Assembly: GCA_934359185.1 (NCBI GenBank)
Contig: CAKRLE010000001.1
Coordinates: forward strand, 186,001-250,000
Source of the DNA: an uncultured Lachnospira sp.
Lineage (GTDB): Bacteria; Bacillota; Clostridia; Lachnospirales; Lachnospiraceae
Direction: 5' to 3'
DNA length: 64,000 bases
The position numbers and the translations under genes are program-made. A model generated the notes under the pieces. The model saw only the letters and a program-made list of their open reading frames with translations, was not told where the DNA came from and made no database searches. Shown one piece after another: positions 9,356 to 18,006 of this stretch (positions within the stretch are counted from its first letter, which is position 1; each line of letters begins with the position of its first letter).

Positions 9356-10651
9356 ATGAAAGCAATTACTGCTATCAATACTATCCTTTATATTTCTTTA
9401 ACGGTATTATATTTTTATCAGATGATATACATATTAGTAGCACTCTATAATGAAAAGCACAAAAAGAAGCAGGTTTATGAACCAAAAGCACTTCATAGAT
9501 TTGCTTTTATTATTGCCGCCAGAAATGAGAGTGCTGTCATAGCTAACTTGATTAAGAGTATCAAAGCACAGAATTATCCTTCTGAGCTGATTGACGTAAT
9601 TGTAGTTGCTGATAACTGTTCTGATAATACCGCAGAAATAGCAAGACAAAATGGCGCAATTGTTTATGAGCGCTTCAGCACAACACTTGTTGGAAAAGGC
9701 TATGCACTTGATTATGCTTTTTCAAAAATAAAGGAATATAACGGATCTTATGATGCCTACGATGGTTACTTCATATTTGATGCTGATAATGTAATCAACA
9801 AAGATTATGTAAGTGCCATGAATAAAACTTTCGATCAGGGATACAAAGTTATCACAAGTTATCGAAACTCTAAGAACTTTGACACTAACTGGATTACTTC
9901 TGGATATTCATTATGGTTCTGCCGCGAAGCAAAATACCTTAATAATCCTAGAATGATTCTAAAGACAAGCTGTGCTGTATCTGGTACAGGTTATCTTGTT
10001 GACAGTTCGATAATAACTAAGTATGACGGATGGAAATGTAATCTTCTTACTGAGGATATAGAATTTTCCGTTGTTAACATTCTTGATGGTGTTAAGATTG
10101 GTTATTGCTCTGATGCCATGTTCTATGATGAACAGCCAGAGACATTTAAGCAGTCATGGAATCAGCGTCTGCGTTGGTCTAAAGGATTTTACCAGGTAAT
10201 GTTCCGATATGGCAAGCAGCTTCTTAAGATGGGATTCAAGCGACATGAACTTTTTGTTTCATGTTATGATATGTTTATGACAATTGCTCCTGCTACTCTT
10301 CTTTCAGTTGGATGTATTATCATTAATATCATCTTCCTGTTTATGGGTACAAGTGATCCAATTGCTTTTAAATCTATTTTTCCAGAAGCAATTTTATCAA
10401 TTGTGCTTGGTTTAGTAAGCTTTTGTCTGCTTATGTTCTCTATCGGATGCATAACAATGGCAACCGAGTGGAACAAGATAATTGCTAAGCCTGGCAGAAA
10501 GATAATGTCATTATTTACATTTCCATTCTTCATGCTGACTTATATACCTATATCGCTTGTAGCGTTAGTTAAAAAGGTTGAATGGAAACCAATTACACAT
10601 TGCGTTTCTAAGTCAATGGAAGAAATTGAGAATGTTCAGTACAAACAGTAA
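9356..10651 (+). CDS. Membrane-bound family 2 glycosyltransferase (cellulose/hyaluronan synthase-like)
   Basis: Processive-type GT2 of 431 residues: one N-terminal membrane helix (about 7-30), a cytoplasmic GT-A domain and three C-terminal membrane segments (about 300-425). The catalytic signature is complete: DNCSD (86-90), DAD (142-144), TED (232-234, catalytic base) and QRLRW (270-274). This D,D,D,QxxRW pattern is typical of synthases that make and extrude a polysaccharide. The polymer is not predictable, and no PilZ domain, lipoprotein or accessory gene is attached. I chose the ATG at 9356, preceded by GAGAGGAAT; a TTG at 9308 is in frame but has no site. It stands alone between its own promoter and terminator. 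Confidence 0.85.
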   Translation: MKAITAINTILYISLTVLYFYQMIYILVALYNEKHKKKQVYEPKALHRFAFIIAARNESAVIANLIKSIKAQNYPSELIDVIVVADNCSDNTAEIARQNGAIVYERFSTTLVGKGYALDYAFSKIKEYNGSYDAYDGYFIFDADNVINKDYVSAMNKTFDQGYKVITSYRNSKNFDTNWITSGYSLWFCREAKYLNNPRMILKTSCAVSGTGYLVDSSIITKYDGWKCNLLTEDIEFSVVNILDGVKIGYCSDAMFYDEQPETFKQSWNQRLRWSKGFYQVMFRYGKQLLKMGFKRHELFVSCYDMFMTIAPATLLSVGCIIINIIFLFMGTSDPIAFKSIFPEAILSIVLGLVSFCLLMFSIGCITMATEWNKIIAKPGRKIMSLFTFPFFMLTYIPISLVALVKKVEWKPITHCVSKSMEEIENVQYKQ

Positions 10652-10663
10652 AACAACAACACT

Positions 10664-10700
10664 AAAGGGATGAAGTCACATGACCTCATCCCTCTTTTAA
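10664..10700 (+). terminator. Intrinsic terminator after the GT2 gene
   Basis: AGGGATGAAGTC (10666-10677) pairs with GACCTCATCCCT (10682-10693) around ACAT and is followed by CTTTTAATT on the plus strand. It lies between convergent genes and may also act weakly on the minus strand. Confidence 0.8.
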
Positions 10701-10705
10701 TTCAA

Positions 10706-11203
10706 TCAGAACATCTTCTCCACTCTCTTAATTATCAGTGCAGCCACAATTCCTATCACTATACCAGTAACTATTCCGCTAATCATAAGCACAGGCATAT
10801 AATATGCTATCGCTGATGTTTCCATTATAAATACAGCTGCAATAATTTGTCCGACATTATGCATTACGCCGCCAGCAACACTGATTCCAACTTCTGAAAA
10901 CTTATTGGTCTTCTTTAGTATTCCCATGACAACGATACTAAGTACTGCTCCCGATATACTAAATAAAAAGGAATTAAAATTGCCAAACATCATTGCTGTA
11001 AGCACTACCCTTAATATATCAACACATACCGCCTCAGAATAGCCTATTGTAAACATTACAGCAATTATTGCCATATTGGCAACACCAAGCTTAATACCCG
11101 GAATTGGAAGCGGAATGGGTATCAGAGTTTCTATATAACTGAATATCATTGCAAGTGCCGTCATAAGTCCGCACATCGTTATCTTTTTAGTTTTATTACT
11201 CAT
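10706..11203 (-). CDS. Gx transporter family membrane protein (Hpre_diP_synt_I; EetB-like)
   Basis: Small polytopic protein of 165 residues with about five membrane helices, an N-terminal MCGLMTALAMIFSYIE helix and a PIPLPIPGIKLGVANM loop, which is the pattern of the family named heptaprenyl diphosphate synthase component I or Gx transporter. The family resembles the S components of ECF-type transporters. Members occur beside NusG-II proteins in flavin-based extracellular electron transfer loci, where the homologue is called EetB. Here the NusG-II gene lies 27 bases upstream and the Rnf operon just beyond. Actual substrate or electron-transfer role is not known. Confidence 0.8.
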   Translation of the reverse strand: MSNKTKKITMCGLMTALAMIFSYIETLIPIPLPIPGIKLGVANMAIIAVMFTIGYSEAVCVDILRVVLTAMMFGNFNSFLFSISGAVLSIVVMGILKKTNKFSEVGISVAGGVMHNVGQIIAAVFIMETSAIAYYMPVLMISGIVTGIVIGIVAALIIKRVEKMF

Positions 11204-11230
11204 GATATACCTCTTTACCTTATCATTGAA

Positions 11231-11614
11231 TTATCTTACTACGGAATCAAAATCTTCATTATGAGTACCATTACTGCTTTTAATCTCAACAACAACTCTG
11301 TGCGGAAGACAAACTATTGTCTCTCCTGCCCTGCTTATCCCACCAGTCTTAACACATATCTCATCTGGACAGTCAGCCTCGCTGACATACGCCTTTCCAT
11401 CAATAATGCTTACAGTGTTACTACCACCCTGATAGCCTTCTATGGTTATTGTAGTATTGTCTGATAAACTTAATTCACTCACAATATTTCCATCTACTTT
11501 AATAACAGCCATATCCCCTTTATTATGTGTAAGATATACTATTACCGCTGATATCAGTGCTATAAACATAACCACGGCTATCAGAATGAAATCCATACGA
11601 CGACGCTTAGACAT
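11231..11614 (-). CDS. NusG domain II-containing membrane-anchored protein (EetA-like)
   Basis: 127 residues: a basic N-terminus (MSKRRRMDF), one membrane helix (about 8-30) and a small extracytoplasmic beta domain of the NusG-II type with the conserved DCPDEICVKTGGISRAGETIVCLPHRVVV stretch at about 87-115. Three cysteines (in CPDEIC and VCLPH) are typical of this family. It is not the transcription factor NusG. The ATG at 11614 has AAAGGG upstream; an earlier start at 11659 would run into the rnf terminator. It is paired with the Gx-transporter gene downstream. Confidence 0.82.
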   Translation of the reverse strand: MSKRRRMDFILIAVVMFIALISAVIVYLTHNKGDMAVIKVDGNIVSELSLSDNTTITIEGYQGGSNTVSIIDGKAYVSEADCPDEICVKTGGISRAGETIVCLPHRVVVEIKSSNGTHNEDFDSVVR

Positions 11615-11637
11615 ATAAATATTTATCCCTTTCAACC

Positions 11638-11708
11638 AAAAATAAAATAAGCCTGGCAAAAGAGCAGCGGCTTTACAGATATGTAAAGTACTTTTCCTTT
11701 GTCAGGCT
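11638..11708 (-). terminator. Long two-part hairpin terminating the rnf operon
   Basis: The outer stem pairs AGCCTG...CAAA with TTTG...CAGGCT (11650-11662 with 11691-11708); an inner stem pairs CTTTAC with GTAAAG (11671-11688). On the minus strand it runs into TATTTTATTTTT. It lies 26 bases past the rnfB stop. Confidence 0.78.
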
Positions 11709-11733
11709 ACCCATCACATATATAATACCAGTA

Positions 11734-12528
11734 TTACTTCTGTGACACAATTATCTTTTTAGGACATTTTTCAGCACACTTGCCACAGCCAGTACACTTG
11801 CTCTGGTCAATATGTGCAATATTGTTCTCAACTGTTATTGCGCCGAATTCGCACTGCTTAGTACAGAGCATACATCCGATACATCCAGTAGAACATACCT
11901 GCATAACATCCTTACCCTTGTTCTTAGAAGAACAGTTAACTGCAAATGATGCATCATATGGTATAAGCTCGATAAGATTTCTTGGACATGTCGCAATACA
12001 CTTGCCACAAGCCTTACATTTTTCCTTATCAACTACAGCAACACCATTAACAATATGAATTGCATCGAAAGGACATACCTTGACACATGAGCCAAATCCC
12101 ATGCATCCATATGTACAGGCTTTAGGACCACCATTAGGCGCTACATTCATCATTGTACAATCCATTGCACCTGAATACTTGTAGTTTTCCTTTGCCTTAT
12201 CACAATCTCCGCCACATTTAACAAATGCAGTCATTCTTGTTGAAGCACCGGCTTCCTGACCCATAATAGCTGCAATCTTAGCAGCTACAGGTGCTCCACC
12301 AACTGGACATGCACCACAATCAGCCTCTCCAGCAGCAATAGCCTTGGCTAATGCATCACATCCTGCAAATCCACAACCACCGCAATTATTACCTGGAAGC
12401 TGTTCTCTGACATCTATTTCTCTCTGATCAACTTCTACAGCAAATTTTTTACCCATAAAGCCAAGGAAAAGCCCAAGGAGTAAACCAACAATACTGACAA
12501 CAGCTGCTGCTATAATAATACCTGTCAT
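11734..12528 (-). CDS. rnfB: Rnf electron transport complex subunit B (ferredoxin entry)
   Basis: Fe-S subunit of 264 residues that accepts electrons from reduced ferredoxin. It has an N-terminal membrane helix (about 5-25), the 4Fe-4S RnfB domain with CGGCGFAGCDAL (about 50-61) and a further CGACP, then three ferredoxin-like CxxCxxCxxxCP clusters in the C-terminal half (CMGFGSCVKVCP, CKACGKCIATCP, CTGCGKCAEKCP, plus CIGCMLCTKQC). It is the last gene of rnfCDGEAB and is followed by a strong hairpin. The gap to rnfA is 17 bases. Confidence 0.97.
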   Translation of the reverse strand: MTGIIIAAAVVSIVGLLLGLFLGFMGKKFAVEVDQREIDVREQLPGNNCGGCGFAGCDALAKAIAAGEADCGACPVGGAPVAAKIAAIMGQEAGASTRMTAFVKCGGDCDKAKENYKYSGAMDCTMMNVAPNGGPKACTYGCMGFGSCVKVCPFDAIHIVNGVAVVDKEKCKACGKCIATCPRNLIELIPYDASFAVNCSSKNKGKDVMQVCSTGCIGCMLCTKQCEFGAITVENNIAHIDQSKCTGCGKCAEKCPKKIIVSQK

Positions 12529-12545
12529 TTACTTTTCCTCCCTTA

Positions 12546-13118
12546 TTATAATATACCAGAGAATCCAAAGAATGCTATTGACATAAGTCCAGCTGTAAGA
12601 AGGACTATTGGCATGCCTTTGAAACTTTCTGGTGTATCGTTATCTTCTATTCTCTCACGGATACCTGCCATGATGACAATAGCGATTGTAAAGCCGATTG
12701 CTGTACCAAGACCAGCAATAACTGACTCGATAAATCCATAACCATTCTGTACATTAGTTAACGCAATACCAAGTACTGCACAGTTAGTTGTGATAAGTGG
12801 AAGGTATACACCAAGCGCCTCATAAAGAGGTGGCATACATTTTTTAAGTACCATCTCAACAAACTGAACCAATGCTGCAATTACAAGAATGAATACAATT
12901 GTATTCAGATATGTAAGGTCAAGTGGAACAAGTATATAATCATATATAAGGCTGCATATAGCTGATGATATAGTAATAACACCAATAACAGCGCCGCCCA
13001 TTCCTGCAGCTGTGTTAATTTTCTTAGATACACCAAGGAAAGGACACAGACCTAGGAACTGGCTAAGAACTACATTGTTAACCAATGCCGCACTAATTGC
13101 AATAATAATTAAATTCAT
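12546..13118 (-). CDS. rnfA: Rnf complex subunit A
   Basis: Integral membrane subunit, 190 residues with six hydrophobic helices. The start MNLIIIAISAALVNNVVLSQFLGLCPFLGVSK is diagnostic of RnfA, as is ITTNCAVLG near residue 110, whose cysteine lies at the paired Fe-S site that RnfA and RnfE share within the membrane in the structural model. Normal length. It sits between rnfE (12 bases) and rnfB, the clostridial CDGEAB order. Confidence 0.97.
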   Translation of the reverse strand: MNLIIIAISAALVNNVVLSQFLGLCPFLGVSKKINTAAGMGGAVIGVITISSAICSLIYDYILVPLDLTYLNTIVFILVIAALVQFVEMVLKKCMPPLYEALGVYLPLITTNCAVLGIALTNVQNGYGFIESVIAGLGTAIGFTIAIVIMAGIRERIEDNDTPESFKGMPIVLLTAGLMSIAFFGFSGIL

Positions 13119-13130
13119 AGCTGTCTCCTC

Positions 13131-13799
13131 CTAGTCTTCCTTCTCTGGTACACTACAGCATCCCTCTGGTAGTTCTGCTGGCTTCATACCATGTTTTCTC
13201 TTAATTCTGTTCATAAGAGCAATACACATTGCTAATACAAAGAACGCACCAGGTGCAAGAATAAAGATACTTGCAGGTGTATATCCCATTGTAGAGAAAT
13301 CAACTAATGCGCTGCTTCCTGTTGAAAGGATTGTACCAGCACCGATAAGCTCTCTTATAGCACCAAGAATTGTAATAGCAATTGTAAAACCAAGGCCCAT
13401 GCCAAGACCATCAAATGCTGATGGAATAACCGGATTCTTTGATGCATATGACTCTGCTCTACCTAAGATAATACAGTTAACAACTATAAGAGGTATATAG
13501 ATACCTAATGAATCATAAAGGCTTGGAAGAAATCCCTGCATAAGGAACTGAACCATAGTAACGAATGACGCTACGATAACGATAAATGCAGGCATTCTTA
13601 CACCATCTGGGATAATCTTACGAAGTAAAGAAATCATAAGATTACTCATAACTAAAACTACTGTTGAAGAAAGTCCCATACCTATGCCATTGATAGCTGA
13701 TGTTGTAACAGCAAGTGTAGGACACATACCTAATGTAAGCACAAATGTAGGATTTTCTTTAATTATACCGTTATAAAGTCTTTCAACACATTTATTCAA
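13131..13799 (-). CDS. rnfE: Rnf complex subunit E, likely TTG start
   Basis: Integral membrane subunit, 222 residues, homologous to RnfA. N-terminal NKCVERLYNGIIKENPTFVL and central VVNCIILGRAES (with the Cys of the shared membrane Fe-S site) identify it. The start is decided by the ribosome binding site: AGGAGG ends at 13809, immediately before a GTG at 13808 that could not be used, and nine bases before a TTG at 13799 that gives the normal RnfE N-terminus. With this start it overlaps the end of rnfG by eight bases, suggesting translational coupling. Confidence 0.95.
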   Translation of the reverse strand: MNKCVERLYNGIIKENPTFVLTLGMCPTLAVTTSAINGIGMGLSSTVVLVMSNLMISLLRKIIPDGVRMPAFIVIVASFVTMVQFLMQGFLPSLYDSLGIYIPLIVVNCIILGRAESYASKNPVIPSAFDGLGMGLGFTIAITILGAIRELIGAGTILSTGSSALVDFSTMGYTPASIFILAPGAFFVLAMCIALMNRIKRKHGMKPAELPEGCCSVPEKED

Positions 13800-14430
13800 T
13801 GCCAGCACCTCCTACTGTCTTCGCGCCAGTTGTCTTTAAGATATTAAACTCAGCCAACGCTGCATTAATTCCGCTAGTAACAGCCTTAGATGTTACTGTA
13901 GAACCACTGATTGCATCAATCTTATCATCTGCTGATGAACCAGTTCCATCTTTAACTAATGTAAATGAATCAACCTTTACGTTATTGAACTGTGAAAGGA
14001 AGCTTGGATCTGTCTTAACTCTCATACCAAGTCCGGCAGTTTCACTTATTGAAAGGATTGATGTTCCCTTATATGTTCCGTCTGTGCCGACACCTACTGA
14101 AAACTTGATGTCTCCGGCATATCCGGCACTATCTGTAACTGTAATTACATAACCAACAATCTTATTATTCTTAACACCAGCAACAATATCACTAATCTCA
14201 TCATTAGCGAAATCTGCTACTGTTATAATATTGCTGTCATTACAAGTAATGCCTTCAAGTGCCTCAAAACTGTCAGCCTCTGGAAGAACTGCCTTGTATG
14301 CCTCCTGCTTAGCCTTCTCATTCTGATTAGCTATAGGAGCTTTAGTAACCTCATAAACTGCACCTAATAAAACACCTGCTATCAAAGTAATAGCAAATAA
14401 GATGCATGCGTCTTTAATAATCTTATTCAT
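13792..14430 (-). CDS. rnfG: Rnf complex subunit G (covalent FMN)
   Basis: Membrane-anchored FMN protein, 212 residues with one N-terminal helix (about 8-28). The flavinylation motif DAISGSTVTSKAV (about 178-190) carries the threonine that receives FMN from an ApbE-type transferase; the usual alanine before the Ser/Thr is serine here. LGMRVKT and GITGT-like glycine turns of FMN-binding domains are also visible. The ATG at 14430 has AAGGAGG upstream; the longer frame to 14502 overlaps rnfD. No apbE gene is in the window. Confidence 0.95.
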   Translation of the reverse strand: MNKIIKDACILFAITLIAGVLLGAVYEVTKAPIANQNEKAKQEAYKAVLPEADSFEALEGITCNDSNIITVADFANDEISDIVAGVKNNKIVGYVITVTDSAGYAGDIKFSVGVGTDGTYKGTSILSISETAGLGMRVKTDPSFLSQFNNVKVDSFTLVKDGTGSSADDKIDAISGSTVTSKAVTSGINAALAEFNILKTTGAKTVGGAGIE

Positions 14431-14431
14431 A

Positions 14432-15397
14432 TTACTTTGCCTCCTTCTTCTCTTTAACAGGCTTCTGCTTGCCAAATGACTTAGGAACTGTAACCATCTC
14501 AATCAATGGAACTAAGAGGTTTGAGAATATGATTGCATATGAAACGCCTTCGGCTGAACCACCATACATTCTGAATATAAATGTAAGAAGACCCAGAACC
14601 ATACCAAACACAATCTTACCCATTGGAGTAATTGGCGATGTTACATAATCTGTCGCCATAAAGAAAGCACCTAATACAAGACCACCTGCACAGACTTCCT
14701 TAAGAAGATACTGAACATCAAACTGATGACCTGGTGCAAAAAGGAATATAAGCACTGCAAATGTTGCTATGTATGTAACTGGAATTCTCCATGAAATAAC
14801 CTTTCTTACTAAAAGATAAACAGCACCGATTAAAAGACATATAATTGATGTCTCACCAATAACACCGGCATGCTTACCAATAAATAATGTTAAAAGGCTT
14901 GTTGCTTCTGCTGGTTCTGCACCTGGCTTAAGAACTGCAAGTGGTGTTGCACCAGAGTAAGCATCTGTCACAAAGTTAGTCATTGGACCTGTAAATGCAA
15001 TAAGAAGGAAACATCTTGCAGCAAGAGCAGGGTTCATGAAATTCTGACCAATACCACCAAAAAGCTGTTTAACAACTATAATTGCAAATATACATCCAAT
15101 AATTTCAAATCCAACATTTAATGTTGATGGAATATTCATAGCAATCAAAAGTCCTGTAACAGCCGCACTTAAATCTGAAACAGTTACCTTAAGATGCATA
15201 AAATACTGATATATAGCTTCTGTAGCCACACATGTTACAACACCGATAATTATTCTTAACAGTGCATCCATTCCAAAATTATAAATACCAAATATACAAG
15301 CAGGTGCTAATGCAATAAGCACATCTCTCATTATACTCTGAGTAGTTACCTTGCTACGTACATGAGGATTCGTCGATACGTTAAATACTTCGCTCAC
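14432..15397 (-). CDS. rnfD: Rnf complex subunit D (covalent FMN, ion channel)
   Basis: Integral membrane subunit, 321 residues with about nine helices, related to NqrB. It begins FNVSTNPHVRSKVTTQSIM, the usual RnfD start, and has the flavinylation motif SGATPL (about 150-155) whose threonine binds FMN. It is thought to form the Na+ or H+ path; which ion is used cannot be told here. It overlaps nothing: 12 bases separate it from rnfC and one base from rnfG. The C-terminus is a short basic tail. Confidence 0.97.
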   Translation of the reverse strand: MSEVFNVSTNPHVRSKVTTQSIMRDVLIALAPACIFGIYNFGMDALLRIIIGVVTCVATEAIYQYFMHLKVTVSDLSAAVTGLLIAMNIPSTLNVGFEIIGCIFAIIVVKQLFGGIGQNFMNPALAARCFLLIAFTGPMTNFVTDAYSGATPLAVLKPGAEPAEATSLLTLFIGKHAGVIGETSIICLLIGAVYLLVRKVISWRIPVTYIATFAVLIFLFAPGHQFDVQYLLKEVCAGGLVLGAFFMATDYVTSPITPMGKIVFGMVLGLLTFIFRMYGGSAEGVSYAIIFSNLLVPLIEMVTVPKSFGKQKPVKEKKEAK

Positions 15398-15409
15398 TTT
15401 TAATCCTCC

Positions 15410-16726
15410 TTACTTTTTTCTTCTGTTGGCAAGAACTGTGCTTCTCATTGCCTTAATCTGCTGTGTTAACGGTCTCTTGGCAGGACAGACATATGAACAG
15501 CTTCCGCACATTACGCATTCCATACCATCAAATTTAACAAATCCAGCCTCGTCATTCTTAGCTGCAAATTTCGCAAGTTTTGCTGGAAGAAGGTGCTCAG
15601 GACATGCCTCACCACATTTTCCACATCTGATACAGGCTGATGTCTCAATCTTAGATACTACATCTTCCTTGAACACAAGAAGCGATGAACTTCCCTTAAC
15701 AACTGGAACATCCAGACTGTACATGGCAAATCCCATCATAGGACCACCTGAAATATACTTCTCAGGCTCACCATCTAATCCACCAGCAGCCTCAATAAGC
15801 TGGCGATAGTTCATACCAAGCCATACATAGAAATTGCCAGGATTCTTTACGCCATCACCTGTCACAGTTACTATTCTCTTAGTAAGAGGCTTTCCTTCAA
15901 TAACAGCAAGATAAATACTGTAGATTGTATCTATATTATGTACAATACATCCCGCATCCGCTGGAAGCATTGATGAATTAATACTCCTGCCTGTTGTTGC
16001 ATAGATAAGGCTTCGCTCACCACCCTGTGGGTACTTTGTCTTTAAAACCTTAACCTCTATATCTGGTTCATTAGCAGTCTTTTCCTGCATTATCTTAATT
16101 GCTTCCGGCTTATTATCCTCAATTGCAAATATACCTTTAGCATGATCAAATAATGACAGTGCAACCTTAAGACCACTTACAAGCTTGTCTGACTCCTCAA
16201 GCATTCTTCTGTAGTCAGATGTAAGATACGGCTCACATTCAGCTCCATTAACAATGATATATTCAATCGCCTCTGGATTCTTAGGTGTAAGCTTTACATT
16301 AGTTGGAAAACCAGCTCCACCCATACCAACTACACCTGCAGCCTTAATTCTTTCTCTCACTTCATCTCTAGTTAAATCTTCAAGTTTCTTTGGCACATAT
16401 TCAACTTCCTTGTACTCGCCATCATTCTCAATAATGATTGAGTTACACATACCGCCTGTTGCAAGCGTTCTAGGTTCGATAGCTTTAACAGTTCCTGAAA
16501 CTGAAGAATGGATATTAGCAGATACAAATCCGCCAGCCTCAGCTATCAGCTGTCCAGCAAGTACATAGTCTCCCTTGGCTACAACAGGAACAGCTGGTGC
16601 TCCAATGTGCTGTGAAAGCGGATATACCATATCGCCTTCAGGGAATAACTCTTTGATTGGCTTATCTTTTGATAATTCTTTACCATCAAAGGGATGTACG
16701 CCACCTTTAAATGTACATTTACCCAT
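15410..16726 (-). CDS. rnfC: Rnf complex subunit C (NADH/FMN/Fe-S)
   Basis: Peripheral cytoplasmic subunit, 438 residues, that transfers electrons to NAD+. The Nqo1-like N-terminal part (GGVHPFDGKELSKDKPI), a nucleotide-binding AAGVVGMGGAGFPTNVKL segment (about 130-147) and two C-terminal 4Fe-4S motifs, CIRCGKCGEACP and CVMCGSCSYVCP, are intact. It is the first gene of the rnf operon. A 158-base region separates it from the divergent nuclease gene and must hold the promoter, but I could not place it with confidence. AAGGAG precedes the ATG. Confidence 0.97.
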   Translation of the reverse strand: MGKCTFKGGVHPFDGKELSKDKPIKELFPEGDMVYPLSQHIGAPAVPVVAKGDYVLAGQLIAEAGGFVSANIHSSVSGTVKAIEPRTLATGGMCNSIIIENDGEYKEVEYVPKKLEDLTRDEVRERIKAAGVVGMGGAGFPTNVKLTPKNPEAIEYIIVNGAECEPYLTSDYRRMLEESDKLVSGLKVALSLFDHAKGIFAIEDNKPEAIKIMQEKTANEPDIEVKVLKTKYPQGGERSLIYATTGRSINSSMLPADAGCIVHNIDTIYSIYLAVIEGKPLTKRIVTVTGDGVKNPGNFYVWLGMNYRQLIEAAGGLDGEPEKYISGGPMMGFAMYSLDVPVVKGSSSLLVFKEDVVSKIETSACIRCGKCGEACPEHLLPAKLAKFAAKNDEAGFVKFDGMECVMCGSCSYVCPAKRPLTQQIKAMRSTVLANRRKK

Positions 16727-16884
16727 GACACACTACTCCTTATAATTTTAATATAAATACATTTTAGTCCAATAATTATTAAAAATCTACTTTTTTTTGT
16801 GTATATATTCATATATAATAAACGAAAGCTGACATATTTTTAACACAAAAATATGTGAAATATTTACAATCGTAAGGATTTTAT

Positions 16885-18006
16885 ATGCAGAACTTCGAAT
16901 ACACAAACACAATAGATACAGATTTATTAATCAAAAGTTTAAATTATGCAATTAAGAACATTAACATATCAGATATAGTATTTTTAGATATAGAAACCAC
17001 AGGCTTTTCACCCAAAAATTCTGTATGTTATCTTATTGGTTTTGCACGAATTGCAAACAGCCAACTTATATGCAGGCAGACATTTTCTGACACTCCAGAT
17101 GATGAAGTGTCTATGTTAAAGTCTTTTATAAACAGTATTGATGCCAGTTCTATACTAATTACTTATAACGGCAGCAATTTTGATATACCATTCATTGAAT
17201 CACGCTGCAAGCACCATGATATATGTGCCGATATTTTAAGCAGATGCAGACAGATTGATATATACAGCCATATAAGAAAACTATCCCGCCTGTTAAAGCT
17301 TGACAATCTTAAACAGAAAAGCATTGAACAATTCTGTAATATCAAAAGAGATGATATATATTCTGGTGGAGAGCTTATAGAGATTTATAAAGAATACATC
17401 ATAAAATACAAATTGCACGACAATGATGCCACAATTGCATTAAACAGCCTCATTGGCCATAACAGAGATGATGTCATGTCACTGCCTCTGATATGCCCGG
17501 TTCTTTTGTATAACAGTATACTGCACATATGTGACTGCTCTGATATACAATTATCTGATGCCATCATCAGCAATTCGTGTATAAATTACACTTTAAAATC
17601 TGTCATTCCGTATCCTGGCAGATTAACATTAAGCTGCAACAAAACAGTCTTTGAAATTTCAGGTCATTCTATAACATTTCTGGTTCCTGTGATTAACGAC
17701 ACATTAAAACATTTTTATAACGACTACAAAAATTATTATTATATTCCTGCTGAAGACCGTGCAATCCATAAAAGCATCGCAGAATATGTTGATAGATCAA
17801 ACAAAGAAAAAGCTAATAAAAGTAACTGTTACACCAAAAAAGATGGGTACTTCATTCCATACTATGACGAAACGAAATACCCATGCTTTAAATATGAATA
17901 TAATGATAAATTATTCTATATACAATACACCGAAGAACGTCTTAACGATAAAGATTTTATAATGAAATATCTTCAGGATATAATCAACTCAATGGTTAAT
18001 GTTTAA
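16885..18006 (+). CDS. YprB-like ribonuclease H-fold exonuclease domain protein
   Basis: 373 residues with a 3'-5' exonuclease-like RNase H fold in the N-terminal half. Acidic metal-binding motifs are visible: FLDIETTGF (about 33-41, DxE), TYNGSNFDIPF (about 93-103) and a late HNRDDVMSL (about 190-198). This matches the RNase_H_2/YprB family, whose substrate is not established. The C-terminal 150 residues have no recognisable domain. The stop codon overlaps the stop of cheR on the other strand (TTAA at 18003-18006), leaving no room for a terminator. Confidence 0.78.
   Translation: MQNFEYTNTIDTDLLIKSLNYAIKNINISDIVFLDIETTGFSPKNSVCYLIGFARIANSQLICRQTFSDTPDDEVSMLKSFINSIDASSILITYNGSNFDIPFIESRCKHHDICADILSRCRQIDIYSHIRKLSRLLKLDNLKQKSIEQFCNIKRDDIYSGGELIEIYKEYIIKYKLHDNDATIALNSLIGHNRDDVMSLPLICPVLLYNSILHICDCSDIQLSDAIISNSCINYTLKSVIPYPGRLTLSCNKTVFEISGHSITFLVPVINDTLKHFYNDYKNYYYIPAEDRAIHKSIAEYVDRSNKEKANKSNCYTKKDGYFIPYYDETKYPCFKYEYNDKLFYIQYTEERLNDKDFIMKYLQDIINSMVNV

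Noticed and set aside
16727..16884. TTGGAC/TAAAAT pair as the rnf promoter
   Set aside because: The transcription start would fall on the ribosome binding site of rnfC, so it is not credible.
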